Source of the DNA: Paeniglutamicibacter kerguelensis
Lineage (GTDB): Bacteria > Actinomycetota > Actinomycetes > Actinomycetales > Micrococcaceae
DNA: 64,000 nucleotides
Assembly: GCF_017876535.1 (NCBI RefSeq)
Contig: NZ_JAGIOF010000001.1
Location: 3,410,001 to 3,474,000 of the forward strand
Reading direction: 5' to 3'
The translations under genes and the position numbers were made by a program. Shown one piece after another: positions 1-8,684 of the stretch; within the stretch, counting starts at the first letter, position 1, and each line of letters begins with the position of its first letter. The notes under the pieces were generated by a model. The model was not told the origin of the DNA and ran no database searches. It was given only the letters and a program-made list of their open reading frames with translations.

Positions 1-45
1 AAGTATTTCCTGAAGCAGCTGTACATCCGCGCTGAGCTCTGTCAT
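1..45 (-). CDS. 5' end of a divergent gene, product unknown (partial)
   Basis: Reading leftwards, an ATG at 45 follows a strong ribosome binding site (AAGGAGG, four bases before the start) and opens a frame that runs off the window: MTELSADVQLLQEIL. Only 15 codons are visible, too few to assign a family. It is divergent from the LysR gene at 172 and shares with it a 126-bp intergenic region carrying an inverted repeat, so it is a plausible target of that regulator. The strong Shine-Dalgarno is the main support. Confidence 0.6.
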   Translation of the reverse strand, partial: MTELSADVQLLQEIL

Positions 46-109
46 TGGTCCTCCTTGGTGGCTGGTCGCCCGGTGCCCTCGCCGTTTGCGACCTCGACGT
101 TGTGAAAAC

Positions 110-136
110 TATGCAACACTTTGCGAGTGCTGCATA
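110..136. promoter_or_regulatory. inverted repeat, candidate LysR operator
   Basis: TATGCAACAC and GTGCTGCATA form ten-base arms with one mismatch around a seven-base spacer (TTTGCGA). The dyad lies between the divergent gene starting at 45 and the LysR gene starting at 172, the usual place for autoregulation and control of a divergent gene by a LysR-type regulator. The function is inferred from position and symmetry. The spacer resembles that of the dyad at 1155-1171. Confidence 0.55.
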
Positions 137-171
137 TCACATGAATTCGAAGGAAGGTATCGGAATAATCG

Positions 172-1107
172 ATGGCTGAAATAACCCTCAAGCAACTCGA
201 ATACTTGCTGGCGGCGGCCGAGGCCGGCAGTGTCACAGGTGCGGCCACGAAGCTGTTTCTCAGCCAATCTGCCGTCTCGACGGCACTCGCCGACCTGGAA
301 CAGTCGCTCGGCGCGCAACTGTTTGTTCGCCACCCTCGAGGAATGAGCCTCACCACGGTGGGCCGCGAGGTGGTGGCCGACAGCAGGCGGATCATTATGG
401 GCATTGAGGAAATGCATGAGTCCGCCAGAAGTAGCGTCGATTCTCTAGCAGGCAAGCTCCGCGTCGGCTGCTACTCGTCCCTGGCTCCCGTGCTGCTGCC
501 CATGGTGATCGATGAATTCCTGCGGAAGAACCCGCGGGTCGAGCTTTCGTTCATGGAAGGCGACCAGAAGACTCTCGCCGATTCTCTTGCAAACGGGGCA
601 TTGGATCTGATCATCGTCTACGACTACCAGCTGCACGAACTCAAGCAATCCGGAACATTTACCCTGACCCGGGTCTATGCGTCCAAGCCCTACGTGGTCC
701 TGCCTGTCGACCACCCATTGGCAGAACACCGCCGAGTCTCCCTGCGCGAGCTTGCCCCTGAACCGATGATCCTGTTCGACCTTGCTCCCGGCGGGGAGTA
801 CTTCCTGTCGTTCTTCCAGCTTGAGGGGCTAGAGCCGACCGTCCGCTTTCAGACAACCAGTTTCGAGATGGTTCGCGCGCTTGTCGCGCGCGGCCTCGGA
901 TACTCCATCCTGAGCCAGCGCACCGCAATCTCCATGAGCTACGAAGGGTTGCAGGTGGCCACGCGCGAACTTGCGGCGGACATCCCGCCACTGGGCATTG
1001 CCACTGCGCATCTATCCAGGGTGCGGCCGACTGCACGCGTGCGGGCGTTCATGGAACAGGTCGAAACCAGCCTCGCGCTCTGGAGTGGAATGCATGAACC
1101 TCGATGA
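172..1107 (+). CDS. LysR-family transcriptional regulator
   Basis: A 311-residue protein of normal length for the LysR family. An N-terminal winged helix-turn-helix (about residues 3-62, with the characteristic AATKLFLSQSAVSTALADLE stretch) is followed by a substrate-binding-like effector domain (about 90-300). The start has a GAAGGAAGG sequence about 14 bases upstream. It is transcribed towards, and is probably the regulator of, the flavin reductase/HpaB/DUF1028/M20/aspartase genes that follow on the same strand. It is also divergent from the partial gene at the window edge. The inducer cannot be read from sequence; by context it would be an aromatic amide or a breakdown product. Confidence 0.9.
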   Translation: MAEITLKQLEYLLAAAEAGSVTGAATKLFLSQSAVSTALADLEQSLGAQLFVRHPRGMSLTTVGREVVADSRRIIMGIEEMHESARSSVDSLAGKLRVGCYSSLAPVLLPMVIDEFLRKNPRVELSFMEGDQKTLADSLANGALDLIIVYDYQLHELKQSGTFTLTRVYASKPYVVLPVDHPLAEHRRVSLRELAPEPMILFDLAPGGEYFLSFFQLEGLEPTVRFQTTSFEMVRALVARGLGYSILSQRTAISMSYEGLQVATRELAADIPPLGIATAHLSRVRPTARVRAFMEQVETSLALWSGMHEPR

Positions 1108-1154
1108 ATTGGGTTTCGATTTTTTAGATGGATAACTAAGAAATAATCTGCTTG

Positions 1155-1171
1155 TTCAATTGCGACTTGAA
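1155..1171. promoter_or_regulatory. inverted repeat upstream of the monooxygenase operon
   Basis: TTCAA and TTGAA are perfect five-base arms around a seven-base spacer (TTGCGAC). The site lies in the 130-bp gap between the LysR gene and the flavin reductase gene. The spacer shares TTGCGA with the dyad at 110-136, so both may be sites for the same LysR regulator. A further short repeat, GTTC-TTGT-GAAC, is at 1181-1192. Assignment is tentative. Confidence 0.4.
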
Positions 1172-1237
1172 TCACAGACTGTTCTTGTGAACATTCAGAC
1201 CGGCACCATTTCCGGTCGATCCAAGGAGGTTGATTCA

Positions 1238-1822
1238 ATGTCTACGTCAGTCAAGCCAGCTGTCACCGTTGGCCTCAAGAGCAATCCAGAAGCGTTGCGG
1301 AACTCGTTCGTTGAGGCAATGGGGCGCGCCGCCACCGGCGTGACGATTGTTGGCACCGATGGCCCCAGCGGCAGGTATGCCCAGACGGTCAGCGCCATGT
1401 GCTCGGTGACAGCCGATCCAACCACCCTGCTGGTATGTGTGAACCGAAAAAGCCCGCTCAACGAGGCCATCGTCAAGCACGGCGTTTTCTCCGTCTCGTT
1501 ACTGGGACGCCAGCATGACCATGTGGCCGACACCTTTGCCGGCCGGCCTTGGCCCGGCAAGGAACGGTGGGATTTCACCTGCGGAGAATGGGCGCCGCTG
1601 CCTTCGGGCTGCCCCACGCTGGTGGACGCGCTGGCTTCATTTGACTGCATCCTACGGCAGGTCGTCGAATGCGGCACCCACTACATCTATTTCGGAAACG
1701 TCACCGCGGTAGGAGGCCAACCGGGAGAACCCTTGACCTATCACGCGCGCACCTATGGCAAACCAGAACCTGTTGAGCCGTCGGTGTTTCCCGACTACCC
1801 GGGTTCGGGCCCGGTGCGCTAA
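1238..1822 (+). CDS. flavin reductase, HpaC-like small component
   Basis: A 194-residue flavin-reductase-like protein. The start is the ATG at 1238, preceded by AAGGAGG. The longer upstream frame lacks such a site. The AATGVTIVGT and YAQTVSAMCSVTADP motifs, followed by NRKSPLNEAI, are typical of the FMN-binding split-barrel reductases that supply reduced flavin to two-component monooxygenases. It lies 48 bp upstream of an HpaB-type oxygenase, so the two form a reductase-oxygenase pair: NAD(P)H reduces FAD here, and free FADH2 passes to the oxygenase. Pairing is inferred from adjacency and from known HpaBC systems. Confidence 0.88.
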   Translation: MSTSVKPAVTVGLKSNPEALRNSFVEAMGRAATGVTIVGTDGPSGRYAQTVSAMCSVTADPTTLLVCVNRKSPLNEAIVKHGVFSVSLLGRQHDHVADTFAGRPWPGKERWDFTCGEWAPLPSGCPTLVDALASFDCILRQVVECGTHYIYFGNVTAVGGQPGEPLTYHARTYGKPEPVEPSVFPDYPGSGPVR

Positions 1823-1870
1823 GACGCCAGCATTATCCAACTAATTTTCATGCGAGAAAGGTAGAGGCAA

Positions 1871-3358
1871 ATGCTTCGTACTGGTGAAGAATACCGCGAG
1901 TCCATTCGAGACGGCCGCAAGGTCTACGTCAACGGCGAGCAGGTGGACGACGTAACCACGCACCCCATGTTCAAGCCCATCGTTGATCAGCGAGCCATGA
2001 TCTTCGACATGGCCCATCAAGAGTCGACCCAGGCGACGATGACCTACGTCGATGAAAAGAATGGGGAACTCAACGCGATCGGCAATCGCCTTCCACGGAC
2101 CCAGGAAGACTGGTCGGACAAGCGTCGCGCAGTGGACCTGACGCTTCGCGAGGCCGGCGGCGTCGTTACCCGAGTCGGCGACGAGACCATTGGTGAAATG
2201 TGGTCGCTCTTTGACGGCCAGGATGTCCTCAACGAAGTCGACCCGCGCTTTTCGGACAACATCCGGCGACACATCGAGCGCTCCATCACCGCCGACACCT
2301 TCCACATATCGGCCAACACGGATCCCAAGGGCGACAGGTCCAAGGCGCCCCAGGACCAGGATCCGGACATGCTGCTGCATGTGGTCCGCGAAACCGACAA
2401 CGGGATCGTGGTTCGCGGCGCCAAGTACGAAACCGCTGCGGCCTACGCCAACCAGGCATTCACCAAGCCAACCATCGCCAATTGGGGCAACGACAAACTC
2501 TCCAACTATGCCGTTGGGTTCGTCGCGAACCTTTCCAGCCCGGGATTGAAGTTCATCTCCCGCACGGGCTTTGCCGGCCGGGCCTCGGCCAAGGACTACC
2601 CGCTGTCCAACCGGGTGGACGAAGTCGAATCACTGGTCATCTTCGACGACGTGGAAATCCCTTGGGAGGATGTGCTCTTCTACCGCCACACGCGTGCTGC
2701 GGCGTTCATTCGCTCCACCCTGCACCGCTACAGTGCGTTCCCGTTCGTCCAGCGCACCCAGCATCTCGCCGACTTGATGATCGGGGCTGCCCTGTGGAAC
2801 GTCAAGCAGACCGGCTTGGAGAAGCAGCCAGCCGTTCAGGAGAAGCTGGCCCAGCTCGCCTGCTACCGCGAAAACATCAATGCGCATCTGACCGCATCCA
2901 TCGCCATGGCAGAGAAGAGCCCCGGCGGGCTGCTCATGCCGAATCAATCCTTGCTCTACACCGGCCGGGTAACGGCCTTGTCGCAGCTCCCCACGATGAT
3001 GCACATCGCTCGTGAACTGTGCGGCGGCCAGATCTGCATCACTCCCGATGCAGCCTCGTTCGAACACCCGGACACCAAGGACTGGCTGGACAAGTACTAC
3101 AACGTCAATGAGAACTGGATTGCCGACGATCGCCGCAAGCTCCTGGCATTCGCCCGCGACCTGCTCAACAGCGACTACGCCGGGCACCGGCTGACCTTCC
3201 AGCTCTTTGCCCAGTCGCCGCCGTTTGCCCAGCTCGGTGCCATCTACCGGAACTTCGACTTCGAAGGGCCGCTCGACCTTGTACGCAAGGCTGCCGACCT
3301 CTCCGACCGGGTCACCGGTGAAACAAACGACGCGGCCAAGCTTGCCACCCGAGTTTGA
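1871..3358 (+). CDS. HpaB-family FADH2-dependent aromatic monooxygenase (large component)
   Basis: A 495-residue protein of the 4-hydroxyphenylacetate 3-monooxygenase large-subunit family, which has an acyl-CoA dehydrogenase fold. The N-terminal HpaB_N region covers about residues 1-270 and the C-terminal HpaB region about 275-480. The segments DPDMLLHVVRETDNGIVVRG and ESLVIFDDVEIPWEDV are family hallmarks. Family members use free FADH2 and O2 to hydroxylate phenols and related rings. The substrate here is unknown; it need not be 4-hydroxyphenylacetate because no meta-cleavage genes are nearby. AAAGG and GAGG lie before the ATG. It sits between its likely reductase and a DUF1028 gene 29 bp downstream, all on one strand. 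Confidence 0.88.
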   Translation: MLRTGEEYRESIRDGRKVYVNGEQVDDVTTHPMFKPIVDQRAMIFDMAHQESTQATMTYVDEKNGELNAIGNRLPRTQEDWSDKRRAVDLTLREAGGVVTRVGDETIGEMWSLFDGQDVLNEVDPRFSDNIRRHIERSITADTFHISANTDPKGDRSKAPQDQDPDMLLHVVRETDNGIVVRGAKYETAAAYANQAFTKPTIANWGNDKLSNYAVGFVANLSSPGLKFISRTGFAGRASAKDYPLSNRVDEVESLVIFDDVEIPWEDVLFYRHTRAAAFIRSTLHRYSAFPFVQRTQHLADLMIGAALWNVKQTGLEKQPAVQEKLAQLACYRENINAHLTASIAMAEKSPGGLLMPNQSLLYTGRVTALSQLPTMMHIARELCGGQICITPDAASFEHPDTKDWLDKYYNVNENWIADDRRKLLAFARDLLNSDYAGHRLTFQLFAQSPPFAQLGAIYRNFDFEGPLDLVRKAADLSDRVTGETNDAAKLATRV

Positions 3359-3387
3359 GCAGCCAAGACAACCCCTAGGACACTGAC

Positions 3388-4065
3388 ATGACATTTTCAC
3401 TGGTTGCCCGTGATCCCCGCACCGGAGCGTTCGGCATGGTGGTCACCTCCTCCAGCCCATCGGTGGCCGCCCGGTGCGTCCATCTGCGGTCGGATGTGGG
3501 AGGCGTTGCCTCCCAGAACGTGACCGACCCTGGACTGGGCGAACGGATTCTCAACGCGCTTGAGTCCGGTTCCAACGCGCAGGTCGCGCTTGACAGCGTT
3601 GCCCGGGATGCGGAGCACATGGATTTTCGGCAGGTCGCCGTCGTTGACAAGGACGGCAACGTGGCTTCGTTCTCCGGATCGGGGACGCTTGGAACCAACC
3701 GTGTCGTTGCCCTTGATGGAGCCGTGGCTGCGGGTAATTTGCTCTCCGACCCGGGAGTTCCCGCCGCCATCATGGCTGCTTACCAAAATTCGGCGGCAAG
3801 TGCCTTCGAACGACGGCTACTGGACGGCCTGGTTGCCGGGTTGAACGCCGGGGGCGAGGAAGGCACCGTCCACTCGGCCGGTCTCGTGGTTGTGGATGGA
3901 CATTCCTGGGCCTCCACCGACCTACGCGTCGATTGGGACGATGAGGACCCGATCGGGGTCTTGGAGGATCTCTGGGAGCGTTGGGCACCCGAAAAGGAAG
4001 CCTACCGTTCCCGCGCGATCAACCCAACGGTTGCCCCGTCCTACGGGGTCCCCGGGGATCTCTGA
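3388..4065 (+). CDS. DUF1028 family protein
   Basis: A 225-residue protein matching DUF1028 over its full length: MTFSLVARDP at the N terminus, then VVTSSSPSVAARC and SQNVTDPGLGERIL. These proteins are uncharacterised but have an Ntn-hydrolase-like fold. After removal of Met1 the first residue would be Thr2, a potential N-terminal nucleophile; this is inference. DUF1028 genes frequently accompany amidohydrolases in catabolic operons. Here it lies between the HpaB oxygenase and an M20 hydrolase, consistent with a role in amide handling. AGGA lies seven bases before the start. Confidence 0.88.
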   Translation: MTFSLVARDPRTGAFGMVVTSSSPSVAARCVHLRSDVGGVASQNVTDPGLGERILNALESGSNAQVALDSVARDAEHMDFRQVAVVDKDGNVASFSGSGTLGTNRVVALDGAVAAGNLLSDPGVPAAIMAAYQNSAASAFERRLLDGLVAGLNAGGEEGTVHSAGLVVVDGHSWASTDLRVDWDDEDPIGVLEDLWERWAPEKEAYRSRAINPTVAPSYGVPGDL

Positions 4066-4165
4066 CAATCAAGCGCCAATGGGTTCCAGATCGTCGGTCT
4101 GGGACCCATTGCGTTATCAGGTTCCCGAATGCGCCTCGTGATTGAGAAGGAAGTTGGACCCGACA

Positions 4166-5320
4166 GTGCACAAGCATGTTGTACGCCGCGTTAGAGAAAT
4201 ACAGCATGAACTCGTCGAGCTATCGGAGAAGATTCATGCCAACCCCGAGCTGGGCTGGAAAGAGTTCAAGGCTGCCGAATGGACTGCGCAATTCCTGGAG
4301 CGCCACGGCTTCGAGGTGGAACGCGGATACCTTGGATTCCCCACTGCGTTGCGCGCGGTGTTTGGATCAGGACGTTTCCGAATCGGACTTTGTGCTGAAT
4401 ATGACGCACTGCCCGAATTGGGGCACGCATGCGGACACAACCTGATTACCGCAATGTCCTGCGGGACCGCCGTTGCGTTGGCCGATCTGGCAGATCAATA
4501 CGACCTGACGGTCGAGGTCTATGGCACCCCCGCCGAAGAAGGCGGCGGCGGCAAGATTGAAATGCTCAAACGAGGCGCGTTCCAGGGTTTGGACCTGGCC
4601 ATGATGGCCCACCCCGGACCCGTTGATTCCGCGGAGGCCCGACCCTTCGCGGTGGGACACCACCATATTTCCTATCGAGGGAAGTCGGCCCATGCCGCCG
4701 CCTACCCCGAACAGGGAGTGAATGCGAATGACGCGTTTGTTGTAGCCCAGGTTGCACTTGGATTGTTGCGACAGCAACTGCCTGGCAGCACTAGGGTGCA
4801 CGGCATCCAGACACGCGGAGGTCAGGCACCCAACGCCATCCCGGAACATACAGAAGGACGCTGGTATGTCCGCGCCGAAACCCTTGATGAGCTGGCACTG
4901 GCCGAGGCCCGCGTGCGCCGCTGCTTTGAGGCGGGTGCGCTGGCCACGGGATGCGACCTCGAAATGACCCCGGAGTCCGAACCATACTCCGAGTTCAGGA
5001 CCGACGCGCGGGCACTGGAAATGTATGTCCACCACGCACAAAAACTTGGGCGCCGCTTTGACGCGCCCGCGGAGCACGCAACCATGAACAGGGCCTCGAC
5101 CGACATGGGCAATGTGTCGCAACTCGTTCCGGCCATTCACCCCTACATAGGACTGAACTGCTATCCGGATTCCAACCATCAAGTGCAATTCGCCGAGCAT
5201 TGCGTCGGGGCCGCAGCCGAAAACGCAATTCATGATGGGGCCGCGGCCCTGGCTTTGACGGCATTGGACTATGTAGGTAGCCATCTCCAAAACGAAAGGA
5301 ACGAGTATGTTGGGCAATGA
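4166..5320 (+). CDS. M20-family amidohydrolase (AbgB/PM20D2-like)
   Basis: A metal-dependent M20 amidohydrolase of about 384 residues. CAEYDALPELGHACGHN holds metal-ligand and catalytic positions, and YGTPAEEGGGGKIEML carries the Glu-Glu pair. The whole resembles the AbgB / N-acyl-amino-acid hydrolase branch rather than true exopeptidases. A GTG at 4166 with GAAGGAAG upstream is preferred; a TTG at 4142 would add eight residues. Its end overlaps the start of the aspartase gene by 14 bp, indicating co-translation. The product is therefore probably aspartate released from an N-acyl conjugate. The acyl group is unknown; an aromatic acid fits the upstream monooxygenase. Alternative substrates such as aminobenzoyl-glutamate cannot be excluded. 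Confidence 0.85.
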   Translation: MHKHVVRRVREIQHELVELSEKIHANPELGWKEFKAAEWTAQFLERHGFEVERGYLGFPTALRAVFGSGRFRIGLCAEYDALPELGHACGHNLITAMSCGTAVALADLADQYDLTVEVYGTPAEEGGGGKIEMLKRGAFQGLDLAMMAHPGPVDSAEARPFAVGHHHISYRGKSAHAAAYPEQGVNANDAFVVAQVALGLLRQQLPGSTRVHGIQTRGGQAPNAIPEHTEGRWYVRAETLDELALAEARVRRCFEAGALATGCDLEMTPESEPYSEFRTDARALEMYVHHAQKLGRRFDAPAEHATMNRASTDMGNVSQLVPAIHPYIGLNCYPDSNHQVQFAEHCVGAAAENAIHDGAAALALTALDYVGSHLQNERNEYVGQ

Positions 5321-6740
5321 GCCGGCAAGATCGCTTTCCACCCGTCGGGAACATGATTCCATGGGGGAGGTCGAAGTACCGGGCTGCGCCTACTACGGGA
5401 TCAGTACCGAGAGGGCCCGCCAAAACTTCCCGATCAGTGGTCGAACCGTTGGAGATTTCCGTCATCTGGTCTGGGCTTTTGGTGCGGTCAAGGCGGCCGC
5501 CGCGCGGGCAAATGAGTCCACGGGCCTGCTCAGCGCCAAGCATTCCATGGTCATTCAAGCCGCAGCCGCCGAAGTCATGGATGGCATATACGATGACCAA
5601 TTCGTGGTTGACCGCATTCAGGGCGGCGCTGGAACCAGCACCAACATGAATGCCAACGAGGTCATTGCCAACCGGGCACTGGAACTACTGGGACATGAAA
5701 AAGGCCAGTATCAGCATCTGGATCCTATCGACCACGTCAATCGCAGCCAGAGCACCAACGACACCTATCCGACGGCCGTAAAGATTGCGCTGCGCCGCTC
5801 TCTGGATGAGCTCGTCGAGGAACACGGCAAGCTGGCGGCAGCATTCGCCACGAAATCCTTGGAATTCGCCGACATCCTCAAGATCGGACGCACTCAGTTG
5901 CAGGATGCCGTCCCGATGACCCTCGGACAAGAATTCGGCGCCTTTGCCGAAACATTGCGAGAGGACAATGACCGCATGTGTGAAATGCGGTTGCATCTGG
6001 CCGAAATCAACTTGGGCGCCACCGCAATCGGCACCGGCATCACGGCCTCGGCCGAGTACCGGGCACGCGTGGTCCCGGAGCTCGCCAAAATCACCGGGCT
6101 GCCCCTGGTTGCGGCGGTCAACCTCGTGGAAGCGACATCTGACACCGGTGTGTTTCTGTTGCTTTCCGGCATGGTCAAGCGGGCAGCGGTCAAGCTGTCC
6201 AAGGTCTGCAACGACTTGCGGTTGCTGTCGTCGGGACCCCAGTCCGGTTTCGGTGAAATATATCTTCCAGCGGTCCAAGCCGGATCCTCAATCATGCCCG
6301 GAAAGGTAAACCCAGTGATCCCGGAAATGGTGAACCAGGTGGCGTTCCGAATCGTCGGCTCCGACATGACCGTGACCATGGCAGTGGAAGCAGGGCAGCT
6401 GCAGCTCAATGCCTTCGAACCGGTGATGGCTGATGCATTGCTGGAATCCATTCAGTGGCTGACTCACGCGAGCGAGACATTGAGGGAACGTTGCGTGGTG
6501 GGAATTGAAGCAAATGAAAGCCTTCTCAAACAGCGTGTTGAGGGTTCCCTCGCCGTAATCACGGGGCTGACCCCACTGTTGGGATATGCCGTATCCGCTG
6601 AATTGGCGAAGGAAGCCTTGCACGGAAAAAAGAGTCTCTCTGAGCTGATCCTTGAACGCGGGTTGCTTAGTGAATCCGAGTTGGCGGAAGCCATCTCACC
6701 GCAGAATCTCACGGGAGCGACGCAATCGGTATCTAGCTAG
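5307..6740 (+). CDS. aspA: aspartate ammonia-lyase
   Basis: A 477-residue member of the fumarase/aspartase superfamily. It carries the signature GSSIMPGKVNPVIPE, the GGAGTSTNMNANEV and RSQSTNDTYPTA active-site regions, and GRTQLQDAVPMTLGQEF, all typical of true aspartases. It would deaminate L-aspartate to fumarate and ammonia. The start at 5307 has AAAGGA seven bases upstream, and the N-terminal STRREHDSMGEVEVP matches aspartase N termini, so the long start is right. It overlaps the M20 gene and is the last gene of the operon. In context it feeds aspartate released by the M20 enzyme into the TCA cycle. Confidence 0.9.
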   Translation: MLGNEPARSLSTRREHDSMGEVEVPGCAYYGISTERARQNFPISGRTVGDFRHLVWAFGAVKAAAARANESTGLLSAKHSMVIQAAAAEVMDGIYDDQFVVDRIQGGAGTSTNMNANEVIANRALELLGHEKGQYQHLDPIDHVNRSQSTNDTYPTAVKIALRRSLDELVEEHGKLAAAFATKSLEFADILKIGRTQLQDAVPMTLGQEFGAFAETLREDNDRMCEMRLHLAEINLGATAIGTGITASAEYRARVVPELAKITGLPLVAAVNLVEATSDTGVFLLLSGMVKRAAVKLSKVCNDLRLLSSGPQSGFGEIYLPAVQAGSSIMPGKVNPVIPEMVNQVAFRIVGSDMTVTMAVEAGQLQLNAFEPVMADALLESIQWLTHASETLRERCVVGIEANESLLKQRVEGSLAVITGLTPLLGYAVSAELAKEALHGKKSLSELILERGLLSESELAEAISPQNLTGATQSVSS

Positions 6741-7087
6741 CTCGAAATACGAGGACGAAGTGTCTCCTCCGAACGGACAGCGAAACGGCAGGCACGTTGG
6801 CTCGTGGGTCGTTGAACAGCAAGACGTCGGCAGTTCAACGACCCCGTACCACTCCGTTGGAGGATCATGACCGCACTGCCTTCCCGACGCCCCTGTTCGT
6901 GTACGGGCCGGCCAGACCTCCTCGGCGGTGGCCTGCGGGCAGCAGGAAATGGGCTTTGCTGTCCCCCATTCCGCACCGCACTGTGTAGGCTCGTCGGCAA
7001 GGGCGAAGCCGGACAATACGTTGCGCCGCAACCATCTCCCGGTTGAGCCAAGCGCTCTATTGTCCATGGACGAAAGCAGGCACCACC
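6741..7087. other. intergenic region, no gene recognised
   Basis: About 350 bp between aspA and the next plus-strand gene. Frames here are short, have atypical codon use and show no recognisable family. I see no clear hairpin terminator or operator. It presumably holds the aspA terminator and the promoter for the gene at 7088. Confidence 0.5.
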
Positions 7088-7744
7088 ATGAAGGTCACCA
7101 TCATCGGCGGACACGGCAAGATCGCGTTGCTCGCAGCAAGGATCCTGGCAAGCCGCGGGGACGAGGTCACCTCGGTCATCCGCAATCCCGACCACGTCGC
7201 GGATGTCGCTGACACCGGCGCGCTCGCCCTGGTGTTGGACGTGGAAACGGCAACCGCCACCGAGCTGGCGGAGGCCTTCGCCGGCGCCGACGCGATCGTC
7301 TGGTCAGCGGGGGCCGGCGGCGGAAACCCGGAGCGGACCTATGCGGTGGACAGGGACGCGGCGATCCGCTCCATGAACGCCGCCGAGCTGGCCGGCGTCA
7401 AGAGGTACGTCATGGTCTCGTTCCTGACCGCGGACGCCGAGCATCTGGTGCCGCTGGACGACCCCTTCTACCCCTACATGGCCGCCAAGATCGCCGCCGA
7501 CGAGCACCTGCGCGCCAGCGGACTCGCTTACACGATCCTGGGCCCCGGGGCGCTGACACTCCGGGAGCCCAGCGGGCTGCTCGATCCCACGCCGGACGCC
7601 TCCGGCGACACCGGCACCTCGCGGGGCAACGTCGCGCTGGCGATCGCGGCCACCCTTGACGACCCGTCGACGATCGGGCGCACCATCAACTTCACCGACG
7701 GCACGGTTCCGGTGGCCCGGGCCATCGCCGCGCCCCGGGCCTGA
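7088..7744 (+). CDS. NAD(P)H-binding Rossmann-fold protein (atypical SDR)
   Basis: A 218-residue protein starting MKVTIIGGHGKIALLAARIL, the glycine-rich dinucleotide-binding loop of the NAD(P)-binding/NmrA-like atypical short-chain dehydrogenases. ADAIVWSAGAGG and the YMAAKIAADEHLRASGL region (a Y-x3-K arrangement) fit this group. The ATG at 7088 is preferred because the longer frame adds residues ahead of a Rossmann strand that normally opens the protein. The substrate is unknown. It is convergent with the NodB-fold hydrolase and ends inside a shared hairpin terminator. Confidence 0.8.
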   Translation: MKVTIIGGHGKIALLAARILASRGDEVTSVIRNPDHVADVADTGALALVLDVETATATELAEAFAGADAIVWSAGAGGGNPERTYAVDRDAAIRSMNAAELAGVKRYVMVSFLTADAEHLVPLDDPFYPYMAAKIAADEHLRASGLAYTILGPGALTLREPSGLLDPTPDASGDTGTSRGNVALAIAATLDDPSTIGRTINFTDGTVPVARAIAAPRA

Positions 7745-7771
7745 CGGCAGACCCGGCGACGGGTCCGTCAG
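7741..7771. terminator. hairpin terminator between convergent genes
   Basis: CTGACGG/CCGTCAG outer arms and ACCCG/CGGGT inner arms enclose a GCGA tetraloop, with a three-base bulge (CAG), followed by GTTTCT. The hairpin spans the stop codons of the convergent genes ending at 7744 and 7768, so it can serve both. Confidence 0.7.
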
Positions 7772-8655
7772 GTTTCTAGGCGCGGGTTCCGCCGGGCGAA
7801 GTCACGGGCGAGATCTTCCATGCGGGCGAACTCGACGCCGTCATGGGACTGGATGTGGTCAAAGAGCCGCTCGAGCATGAGCAGGTTCTGCGGCTTGCCC
7901 GAGACATCGGGGTGGATGGTGATCGGGAAGACTGCATAGTCCATTTCGCGGTAGACCCAGTCGAACTGGTCCCGCCAGAGCTGTTCGACGACGTTCGGGG
8001 ACACGAACCCGTGGCTGTTGGGGCTGGACTTGATGAACATCATCGGCGGCAGGTCGTCGAGGTACCACGAAGCGGGGATCTCGATCAGGTCGGTTTCCCC
8101 GCCGCGCACCAGCGGCTTCATCCATTCCTTGGCGGAGTCGGCCTCGTAGTCGATATTGGTCCAGGAGTCCCCGACCCGCACGTAGTAGGGGGTGAAGTCG
8201 TCGTGCATCAGGGAGTGGTCGTAGAGGAACCCGCGTTCAAGCAGGATCTCGTTGGTCACCGGGGAGAACTCCCACCACGGCGCCACGTAGCCCACCGGCT
8301 TGCGCCCGGAACGCTTCTCGATGAGGTCGGTGCAGTAATCGAGGACCTCGGTTTCCTGCGAGCGGGTCATGGCGATCGGATTCTCGTGGCTGTAGCCGTG
8401 CACCCCGATTTCGTGTCCGGCAGCCACGACCGCGTCGAACTGCGCCGGGAACGTCTCCACCGAGTGTCCCGGCCAGAACCAGGTCACGGGTATCTGGCGG
8501 CGCTGGGCGAGCTGGAGCAGCCGCGGCACGCCGACCTCGCCGGCGAACATGCCGCGGGAGATGTCGCCCGGGGAACCTTCCCCGCCGTAGGAGCCCAGCC
8601 AGCCGCCGACCGCGTCGACGTGGATGCCGACCGAGACGTAGATTTTCTTGGACAT
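7768..8655 (-). CDS. polysaccharide deacetylase-like (NodB fold) hydrolase, possible cyclic-imide hydrolase
   Basis: A 295-residue NodB-fold protein. [13 protein letters not shown] carries the first Asp, and [15 protein letters not shown] carries the H-x3-H metal ligands. The sequence is of the Helicobacter PgdA type, a branch that also contains bacterial cyclic-imide hydrolases, so peptidoglycan deacetylation is not the only option. No signal peptide or membrane segment is seen, which favours a cytoplasmic hydrolase. The ATG at 8655 lies five bases after GGAG; the ATG one codon earlier is too close to it. It is downstream of, and probably cotranscribed with, an asparaginase-like gene (29-bp gap). 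Confidence 0.82.
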   Translation of the reverse strand: MSKKIYVSVGIHVDAVGGWLGSYGGEGSPGDISRGMFAGEVGVPRLLQLAQRRQIPVTWFWPGHSVETFPAQFDAVVAAGHEIGVHGYSHENPIAMTRSQETEVLDYCTDLIEKRSGRKPVGYVAPWWEFSPVTNEILLERGFLYDHSLMHDDFTPYYVRVGDSWTNIDYEADSAKEWMKPLVRGGETDLIEIPASWYLDDLPPMMFIKSSPNSHGFVSPNVVEQLWRDQFDWVYREMDYAVFPITIHPDVSGKPQNLLMLERLFDHIQSHDGVEFARMEDLARDFARRNPRLET

Positions 8656-8684
8656 CATGTCTCCTCTGTGAGAGGTGGGTGTTT

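Noticed and set aside
42..455. Minus-strand open frames over the LysR gene
   Set aside because: They are shadows of the LysR coding sequence with unnatural composition and no family match.
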